Assembly (NCBI GenBank): GCA_003427395.1
Contig: BFEA01001239.1
Coordinates: forward strand, 2,334-26,052
DNA from: Chara braunii
Taxonomy: Eukaryota > Streptophyta > Charophyceae > Charales > Characeae
DNA: 23,719 bases
Direction: 5' to 3'
A program made the translations under genes and the position numbers. Within the stretch, counting starts at the first letter, position 1. Every line of letters starts with the position of its first letter. This document shows positions 17,835-23,719 of this stretch, piece by piece. The notes under the pieces are model-generated. The model was not told where the DNA came from, did no database searches, and saw only the letters and a program-made list of their open reading frames with translations.

Positions 17835-19042
17835 GGCAGATGAGGCTTGGCCTTCTTGCAAGCATGTTTTCATTTCTGTTTTCCTAACCCTGCAAGCTGA
17901 CCTCTACCTACCCGTTTTTACCCCTTATGATTTTTTGGGCCCTCCCACCCTTTCGATGGACCAGGACAGGCGACGGCTGTTTTTTTTTTTGGTTTTCTTC
18001 TGCTTTTTAGATCCTATAGGCGTTTTTCAAGGGTACAGGGAGGGAATGTTTTTTCAGGAACGATTTTTCGGGAATGCTTTTTCAATTGCGGCTTCTTCGC
18101 GTTCTTGTATTTTACCGACGGCCCCGGTAGGTTCGAAGCATTAGGTAGCATTTGGTTCAAATTGTAGCCAGGTACACGCTCGATGCTTGTGATCCCTCTT
18201 ACGAATTTAAGCACCACCCGATCTGACCTGAGCTGCTGCAGAAACAGTTACGAGGTACTCCTACATGCCGGCGGGTGCCATTACTCAAGCACAAAGAGTA
18301 TATACACCATGCTAGCGTGGAGGTAGCTCTCATTCAGCCTGCAGCAACGGTTGTACTTCATACGCGACCTCCGGCACACCTGCCGGTGCAGCGCTCTGCG
18401 CTACGACGTGCTCCAACTATCTTCGTGCTTCGTTGATGCTCCGTTGGACACCTCTCTGCTACTGAGGTGTTGAAGGCTCAGCTATTCTTCTTCATCCTTC
18501 GGTCAGGCGGCGACCCACGAGCGTTGTGTTATCCTCTCTTTGCTGTTGCTTCGTGATGTGTCTCTGTTGTTTGGCTGTGCAGGTCGACACTGGTTCCCGA
18601 GGACTTGCTATGTGTACCTGTGATCGGTCGTGCCGAGTGCTTCGATCCGAGAGGCGGCTCTCACCGTACGATTGCTCTCATCTGAAGGGTGCCTCATCTA
18701 CAATTGATTTCGTTGGTATCATCCTGATTGGACGGGTTGGAATAGGTTAGCTATTTAAAGGGGCAAGGCAGAGGAATGACCCCACTAGTTTCGGATCGGA
18801 TATCTCCTCCTGATGAGTCTGTTCGCGGCGCAGACGAAACGCGTTGAGGGTTTGCCATTCTTTGTGCTCGTTCGTTTTGAGTGCGATTTTGCTTTGTGCT
18901 CATTCGTTTTGAGTACAATTTTTATTTGCGATGGTATCTGATTTCGGATTTTTGCGTTCGTGACGAAGTATTCTGTATGGGTGTATCTATCGCCTTCGTC
19001 CTCATGCTCTCACTGTCTTACGGCAGACAGTTTTCTCTATCT
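17835..19042 (+). repeat. right pseudo-LTR (1208 bp)
   Basis: It starts GGCAGATGAGGCTTGGCC and ends TTTTCTCTATCT, co-linear with 12414-13660 but lacking that copy's 34-bp tandem duplication. It carries the core-intact hammerhead ribozyme. Its right edge adjoins the minus-strand PLE RT remnant. Confidence 0.9.
18805..18850 (+). ncRNA. type I hammerhead ribozyme, intact core
   Basis: Stem I strand TCCTC (18805-18809), core CTGATGA (18810-18816), stem II GTCTG/CAGAC (18817-18821, 18831-18835) with loop TTCGCGGCG, GAAA (18836-18839), two-base-pair stem III from ACGCGT (18839-18844), H17 = T (triplet GTT), then GAGGG pairing with TCCTC (last pair G-U). Predicted self-cleavage lies between 18845 and 18846. 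ACGCGT is self-complementary, so a dimeric fold sharing stem III is also possible, as proposed for other short-stem-III hammerheads. Confidence 0.9.
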
Positions 19043-19684
19043 ACCAACGTTTCCGCCAGAGTTTGTCCAACGGATAGAATACTAGACCCTCCCACCTCCT
19101 TCTCACTTCCTCTATACTATCAAGTAACCCATCTTTTTTCTCCCTCGTCCTCCATAAGCATTGCGTGGCTTTCTTGAATAGTCCAGGTTGACTTGATCTC
19201 AATCTTTATCATATCATCATTCAATTCCCTGCATAGTCTCCAATCCTCATTCGCACTGTCACACCCGCGTACCACATTTTTTGCATTCATCATCCTAGGA
19301 TCCACACCACTTCGATTACTCAGACAGAAGGATACGTGTTCCCCCTGTCGGGGGAGATCAAGGCTTGCACATCAACAAACCGAAACCATCTGGCGACTAA
19401 AGCGCCTATGGCTGTGGAGAAGACCTCCGACCGTCTGTTTTTTCCGCCAGACCAGTCGTGGCTTCTGACAACGTATCTTCGTCTCGGTCGGTGAACGACA
19501 CTGGGCCGCTATCTTCTCGATTGAGATCTTCATGATCTCCGCTCTCGAGACCCTCTCATCGTACTTGACGCCCACCACTGTTTTTCATCGGAGTGAGATA
19601 CTAAACTTCATCCTTACTACACCATCCACTACTGCTTTTAACGTTTTTTTGGTTGCCTTCCTTGAGAAACTTCGAATATTTGAG
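19043..19684 (-). pseudogene. minus PLE ORF2: EN end, linker and RT start
   Basis: The block starts IRSFSRKATKKTLKAVVDGV, which aligns with the RNFSPVLN end of the plus-strand nuclease. It ends EEVRRRWEGLVFYPLDK, which aligns with the RT start of the plus element (VFVCVPIDR). In between, frames are broken by many stops; NAKNVVRGCDSANEDW (about 19290) is protein-like. Coding text is cut at 19043 by the right end of the plus-strand PLE and resumes at 12413. The identification rests mainly on position and the end motifs. Confidence 0.5.
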
Positions 19685-19710
19685 AACATCAACGCCAATT
19701 TTTTGATCCT

Positions 19711-19857
19711 GGGGGTCCGGCGTTCCCAAAACGCCGGACCCTCCTGGTCTATGGTTGAGACTAGATACAATTTTTTTTTTCTTTTTTTTTTCTTTTTTTG
19801 TATCTGGTCTCAACCGTAGACCAGGGGGGTCCGGCGTTTTGGGAACGCCGGACCCCC
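19711..19857. repeat. 59-bp inverted repeat with nested palindromes
   Basis: Arms 19711-19769 and 19799-19857 pair with only three mismatches, around a T-rich loop. Each arm itself contains GGTCCGGCGTT and AACGCCGGACC separated by five bases, so the whole can fold as one long hairpin or as a cloverleaf. Confidence 0.93.
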
Positions 19858-19884
19858 AAGAGCAAAAAATTTCGACCGGATTTT

Positions 19885-19956
19885 GGCAAAAAAAATCAGT
19901 TTTGATTTCGTTCAAAAAATATAATATGTCCGTTTTGACGAAATGACTGTTCTTCC
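19885..19956 (+). repeat. dispersed element end, copy 3
   Basis: TTTTGATTTCGTTCAAAAAA, then ATGTCCGTTTTGACGAAATG and TGTTCT, matching 9425-9498 (plus) and 3575-3660 (minus). Confidence 0.65.
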
Positions 19957-20411
19957 CTCCCATCGTTCCAACTCCTTCTCGGTTACCGCCCTTGATATAG
20001 CAATATATGGCTCTCATCCCCACTTCCGAAGCCATGCATACAACTTATTCCTCCTTCCTGCGTCTTCAGCACATGTCCTACCCACGTGCTCTGCCCATCT
20101 GTCACTTAGGCTGCGTTCCGTCTTACCAATATACACCAATTTACACCACGGATTGATGAGCGCATAGACACAAGAGTCCGGATTATCCATCTATCCCTAT
20201 CTTTTTCTAAAATTTCCCTGCTGCAGCATTCGACAAATTTCCTACCCCACTCTACTTCGCCTTCCAGTACAAGCAGAAAAATTACGTTCCTCAAAATTAT
20301 CTCCGCTAGATGCTTCAGCTTCCCTGCACGACGGTTAAGTCTATACCACTTCCGACATTCCAGAAATTCCAACAAGGTATCCCAACTCTCACTCTTACTC
20401 GTCTGGCTCAC
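19957..20411 (-). pseudogene. minus PLE ORF2: N-terminal region and GIY-YIG endonuclease
   Basis: From a GTG at 20409-20411 the frame gives SQTSKSESWDTLLEFLECRK, then KHLAEIILRNVIFLLVLEGE and VEWGRKF, co-linear with the N-terminal region of the plus-element ORF2. After a frameshift near 20165 it gives VYALINPWCKLVYIGKTERS, LSDRWAEHVGRTC and KLYAWLRKWG, a TGA, then TEKELERWEGR. This is a GIY-YIG domain with YIG, catalytic Arg (DRW) and Glu (EKE) visible. It breaks at 19956 where the hairpin element is inserted. Homology to the plus element in every block shows the same family with clear divergence. Confidence 0.82.
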
Positions 20412-20531
20412 CCTAAGGGTCTTGCTGATCTCCCCTTATCTGATTTCGTTGGACTTGGTTGATGTCGAGCCGGATGCGTCCTTACCTCGAAAACAAAAGG
20501 TTACTCGCAGCTCCGCAAGGATATCGACTGC
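20345..20531 (-). repeat. ORF1/ORF2 junction segment, copy B
   Basis: It contains the ORF1 end (AVDILAELRVTFCFRGKDAS then TKSNEIR and TAA), a short spacer, and the ORF2 start. It is nearly identical to 21738-21925. The ORF1 end and ORF2 start share one frame, separated by that single TAA and a 10-codon spacer. Confidence 0.8.
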
Positions 20532-21067
20532 AAGAAAACCATAAGGCCATTTCAAGCAAACTCCACACCAATGTATAGAGTGCACTTCTTACTATCATAT
20601 TTAAAAAAAAAAAAAAAAAAAAGAAGTTAAAAACACATAAAACAGCAACCCAAAAGTGCATTTTCAGGCAAGTTTGGCATGAAACACGTCATCCAAATTT
20701 CAGGATTTTCAGGCCTCCCAACAGCACAAATTCTAATAACCCAAATAATACCAAATTTGGCAGACAGCAACCTTAAACCAAAACAAAAACAGGCAAAAAA
20801 CCAAAAAACCAAAAAACCAAAAAAACAAACAGGCAAAAAAACAAAAAACCAAAAAACCAAAAAATCCAAAATTTGACCCCCAAACCCTAATTTAAGTTTT
20901 GGTCCCATTAGTCAGGAGCTGAAAATGGAGGTCCCCGTTAACCATTTGTAAGGTTAACCGACCCCCCATTTTTCAGGTCAATTTATAAGAAAACCATAAG
21001 GCCATTTCAAGCAAACTTCACACCAATGTATAGAGTGCACTTCTTACTAACATATTTAAAAAAAAAA

Positions 21068-21102
<35 letters not shown>

Positions 21103-21516
21103 TAAAACAGCAACCCAAAAGTGCATTTTCAAGCAATTTTGGCATGAAACACGTCATCCAAATTTCAGGATTTTCAGGCCTCCCAACAGCACAAATTCTA
21201 ATAACCCAAATAATACCAAATTTGGCAGACAGCAACCTTAAACCAAAACAAAAACAGGCAAAAAACCAAAAAACCAAAAAACCAAAAAAACAAACAGGCA
21301 AAAAAACAAAAAACCAAAAAACCAAAAAATCCAAAATTTGACCCCCAAACCCTAATTTAAGTTTTGGTCCCATTAGTCAGGAGCTGAAAATGGAGGTCCC
21401 CGTTAACCATTTGTAAGGTTAACCGACCCCCCATTTTTCAGGTCAATTTATAAGAAAACCATAAGGCCATTTCAAGCAAACTTCACACCAATGTATAGAG
21501 TGCACTTCTTACTCAC
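20532..21516 (+). repeat. tandem 455/465-bp repeat units
   Basis: AAGAAAACCATAAGGCCATT starts at 20532, 20987 and 21452 (the last partial). Units are near-identical: a conserved head with GTATAGAGTGCACTTCTTAC, an A-run or, in the second unit, (CAA)10 at about 21071-21100, a CCAAAAAA-rich stretch, and a GGTTAACCGACCCCCCATTT tail. Paired open frames within the units are copies of each other and are not treated as genes. Confidence 0.9.
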
Positions 21517-21677
21517 ATTTTTTTTTTGTTTTTTTTTTATAAATATGTTAGTAAGAAGTGCACTCTATACGTTGGTGTGGAGTTCGCTTGAAATGGCCTT
21601 ATGGTTTTCTTATAAATTGACCTGAAAAATGGGGGCAAACTCCACACCAATGTATAGAGTGCACTTCTTATTAACAT

Positions 21678-21690
<13 letters not shown>
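21452..21690. repeat. inverted and re-inverted copies of the repeat head
   Basis: The forward head (21452-21514) is followed by T-rich spacer, then the same head in reverse orientation (about 21541-21635), then forward again (about 21636-21685). The first two form a long potential hairpin. Confidence 0.8.
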
Positions 21691-21708
<18 letters not shown>

Positions 21709-21734
21709 TTAAAAACACATAAAACAGCAACCCA

Positions 21735-21944
21735 AACTTCCGTCATTCCATAAATTCCAACAAGGTATCCCAACTCTCACTCTTACTTGTCCGGCTCACC
21801 CTAAGGGTCTTGCTGATCTCCGCTTATCTGGATTTCGTTGGACTTGGTTGATGTCGAGCCGGATGCGTCCTTACCTCGAAAACAAAAGGTTACTCGCAGT
21901 TCCGCAAGGATATCGACCGCATCATTCACGGAGGAGAGAAGGTT
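21735..21944 (-). repeat. ORF1/ORF2 junction segment, copy A
   Basis: Second copy of the segment at 20345-20531, extending further into ORF1 (SSVNDAVDILAELRVTF). The two copies flank the tandem repeat block. Which one is original is not certain; this one is contiguous with ORF1 across only one small insertion. Confidence 0.8.
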
Positions 21945-22084
21945 AACCGACCCCCCATTTTTCAGGTCAATTTATAAGAAAACCATAAGGCCATTTCAAG
22001 CAAACTCCACACCAATGTATAGAGTGCACTTCTTACTAACATATTTTTAAAAAAAAAACAAAAAAAAAAGTTAAAAACACAAAC
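21945..22084 (+). mobile_element. about 140-bp single-unit insertion of the repeat family in ORF1
   Basis: GGTTAACCGACCCCCCATTT through GTATAGAGTGCACTTCTTAC to an A-rich end and GTTAAAAACACA. It interrupts minus ORF1 between AGVPFYGHKW and SSVNDAVDIL. It is the short form of the 455-bp unit, lacking its middle. Confidence 0.7.
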
Positions 22085-23290
22085 CATTTGTGTCCGTAAA
22101 AGGGAACTCCGGCTTGCAGAGTCTCTGGGTAGAAAGATCTCAGGGACTTGCGCACGACCTTTCTGTATGTTGACTCTGTGACGTACTTCTCGCCCAGAGG
22201 AACACCTCCCCAAGGGTCTTCCCCTCGCGCCATCATGTTAGCTTGTGCCTCGGCCTTAGTAGGCCAGCCCCTTCCTTTCTACTTCATACTTGACGGTGTA
22301 CCCAACTCTTCACGCTTGCTTTGCTTCGACGGTGTTTTAACCGGCGGGCTGTTCTCAACATCTCCCGTTGGGTCTCTTCGCTCTCTTTTGTCCTTCAGAG
22401 GCGTCTGCTCGGCTTCGTCTTCCTCGTCTTCGGAGCTTGACGACGGCTGAAGCTGCAGGTCTTCGTTCTTCTTCTTCTTGTCTAACGTCACTCCTTTTAT
22501 CCCTCGCCGTACAATCTTCTCGAGCTTTGTTTCGTATTCCTCTCTTTGTTCAGCCAGCAACTTTTTCATCTCCCACCTTCTTCGCTGTTCTTTCTTTTAT
22601 TTCGCCTTCTTCTTCACCATTTGCACCCTCGTCGCTTCCTCCTTTGCGGCTTTTGCCTCATCCTTTTTCTTAAGTTTCTCTTCTGCCTCCCTCTTTGCGT
22701 CCTCGACCGCCCTCTGTTGGGCGATAAGTTGCTTTGCCATCTTCCCAACGGCGCTTAGCGGTTCCTCCAGCTCTTTACTTAGGGCCACTATACCTCCTTG
22801 TGCACCACCAGAGTTTCGACCTTGTAACCTCGGGCACTAGCTCTTATAATGCCCTAGTTCGTTGCACTCATAGCTGCGTACTCGCCTCCCTCCACCTTCC
22901 CCATAACTTCTACGTTCTTACGGGTCAACCGACCCTCCTCGTCTTTCTTCTGTACGCCTCTCGCGTCGGTCGTCTCGTCCTCTTTCTCGTCTCTCATCGC
23001 CACTATCATAGTACCTCTCCCTCCTTTCGCGCAAGTCATACCTTCGACTCCCCATCTTCGTCTACGATTGATAGCTCGGACTCTCCAGACCGTCACTTGA
23101 CACTCACTCTAGGATCGCTTTGACCTCCAGCGCTGTTCCTGCCCTGGTACGGCAGCTCTTGGTCATCACTTGATTGTCTTCACGGAAACTATTCACCAGC
23201 TTGGCGTTCGTTGTCGTGTACTGTAACTCGGCTCCTCACTGGCACCATACTCCAAGTAACGTCCCTTGGATGGTTGCAGTGCTCTCTCAA
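22085..23290 (-). pseudogene. minus PLE ORF1: zinc-knuckle and coiled-coil protein
   Basis: Reading 5' to 3' on the minus strand: Arg/Glu-rich text (RYDLRERRERYYDSGDERRE and on, about 22920-23060), a degenerate zinc knuckle (YECNELGHYKS, stop, CP; 22831-22875) with Ser where the first Cys should be, then a long charged helix (MAKQLIAQQRAVEDAKREAE, EKLKKKDEAKAAKEEATRVQ), MKKLLAEQREEYETKLEKIV after a frameshift near 22590, an acidic Ser/Glu patch (PSSSSEDEEDEAEQ), and a C-terminal part ending AGVPFYGHKW. Same domain order as the plus-element ORF1. The N-terminus is lost at 23290, where a dispersed repeat begins. Confidence 0.72.
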
Positions 23291-23427
23291 AGCAGATTGA
23301 GAACGGTGCAGAATGTGCAGGTGCACACATGCAACGTGCTTGTTTACGCATGGCAAACATTAGATAGACAGTAGTCAACTCGAAACGAAACACTTAATTG
23401 CTTTGAAAATGTCGATAAAGCATCGCA
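23291..23427 (+). repeat. dispersed repeat core, copy 2
   Basis: Matches 10412-10551 (AGCAGATTGAGAACGGTGCA to ATAAAGCATCGCA). It lies at the truncated 5' end of the minus PLE ORF1 and upstream of a foldback of the same family. Confidence 0.85.
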
Positions 23428-23549
23428 GAGGCTCTAGGGGATACACCTGCTGACAAAAACCCAGTTTCCTTTTTTTTTTTTGTTCTCCTTTGTTTTTCCT
23501 TCTCATATTTCCCGACCTATGCGTGTCATCCTTGGGGCCTCGTGGTGGT

Positions 23550-23682
23550 GCATCTTTCCATGTTCTAGCGGAAGATTCACTCTCGTTTTGCACATTTAGA
23601 GAGCAGTGGAGCCCCCCTCGATCCACTACTCTCGAAATGTGCAAAATGAGAGTGAATCTTCCGCTAGAACATGGAAAGATGC
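23550..23682. mobile_element. foldback element, copy 2
   Basis: Left arm GCATCTTTCCATGTTCTAGC through TTTTGCACATTT to AGCAGTGGA; right arm TCCACTACTCTCGAAATGTG through GTGAATCTTCCGCTAGAACA to GGAAAGATGC. About 60 bases per arm pair almost perfectly, with a loop of about 10. This copy is more symmetrical than 10238-10353. Confidence 0.92.
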
Positions 23683-23689
23683 AAGGCCC

Positions 23690-23719
23690 TCTTTTTTTTT
23701 TTTGTTTTTTTTTTTTTTT
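23690..23719. repeat. poly-T tract at window end
   Basis: T-rich run, interrupted by a single G near 23704, running to the last base. Confidence 0.9.

Larger units (their letters stand above)
12414..19042 (+). mobile_element. Penelope-like element, N-terminal GIY-YIG type, with pseudo-LTRs
   Basis: A 6.6-kb retroelement: direct repeat (12414-13660), leader, ORF1 with CCHC zinc knuckle (14096-14961), ORF2 with GIY-YIG then RT (14962-17807), direct repeat (17835-19042). Endonuclease in front of RT is the permuted arrangement described for Naiad/Chlamys-type PLEs, whereas canonical PLEs carry it at the C-terminus. Hammerhead ribozymes in both direct repeats are a known PLE hallmark. It is inserted in the RT region of an opposite-strand PLE. 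ORFs carry several stops and two frameshifts, so this copy is not autonomous. No target-site duplication is obvious at the outer ends. Confidence 0.9.
19685..19956. mobile_element. hairpin-bearing element inside minus PLE nuclease
   Basis: Minus-strand coding text leaves at 19956 (after TEKELERWEGR) and resumes near 19680. The insert's edges begin AGAACA in inverted orientation (AGAACATCAACGCC on the left; AGAACAGTCATTTCG reading inward on the right). It carries a large hairpin (19711-19857) and the dispersed CGTTTTGACGAAAT motif at its right end. No transposase gene, so it is presumably non-autonomous. Confidence 0.6.

Noticed and set aside
20532-21516. CRISPR-like or satellite-encoded small genes
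   Set aside because: Units are 455-465 bp with no spacer structure; the paired 65- and 93-codon frames are low-complexity Lys/Asn/Gln or Phe-rich shadows.

Overview
This is nuclear-type, repeat-dense eukaryotic DNA, with no prokaryotic operons, rRNA or tRNA visible. Microsatellites, homopolymer runs of 20-42 bases, foldback elements and two decayed Penelope-like retroelements (PLEs) with an N-terminal GIY-YIG nuclease fill most of it. The permuted nuclease-RT order is known from green-lineage and protist PLEs. My best guess is a large-genome streptophyte alga such as Chara, but the organism call is an inference only. No intact protein-coding gene was found.

Layout. 1-4.1 kb: simple repeats and minisatellites (CA, GGTGGTATTT, poly-A/T, CT, poly-G/GA, GTAGA pentamer, GGGGTAA heptamer) with at most two weak coding remnants. 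4.2-8.1 kb, minus strand: a long broken gene (unknown N-terminal part, acidic/basic low-complexity middle, a domain with a GQHT motif, then a ULP1/C48 cysteine protease), interrupted by an inserted inverted-repeat element at about 5.57-5.89 kb. 8.0-10.2 kb: a 125-bp-period repeat, degenerate CCTAA-rich DNA, an AC microsatellite and dispersed repeats. 10.2-10.8 kb: a foldback element and an assembly artefact, namely a complete Nextera mate-pair junction adapter flanked by identical 138-bp copies.

11.1-23.3 kb: nested retroelements. The older PLE lies on the minus strand (ORF1 zinc knuckle/coiled coil from about 23.3 kb, ORF2 N-terminal region and GIY-YIG at 20.4-19.95 kb, RT start at 19.04 kb). 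A second PLE on the plus strand (12414-19042) has split its RT; the remaining RT blocks continue at 12.41-11.85 kb and the thumb at 11.36-11.09 kb. The plus PLE has about 1.2-kb direct repeats (pseudo-LTRs) at both ends, a zinc-knuckle ORF1, an ORF2 with GIY-YIG then RT, and a type I hammerhead ribozyme in each pseudo-LTR. The downstream ribozyme has an intact core. The upstream copy has a conserved core A changed to C.

Together the elements show one retroelement design twice: RNA-binding ORF1, an in-frame stop, then an endonuclease-RT polyprotein, with hammerhead self-cleavage visible in the plus copy. Both copies carry stops and frameshifts and look dead. Further foldback and satellite insertions (19.68-19.95, 20.53-21.74 and 21.95-22.08 kb) break up the older PLE.
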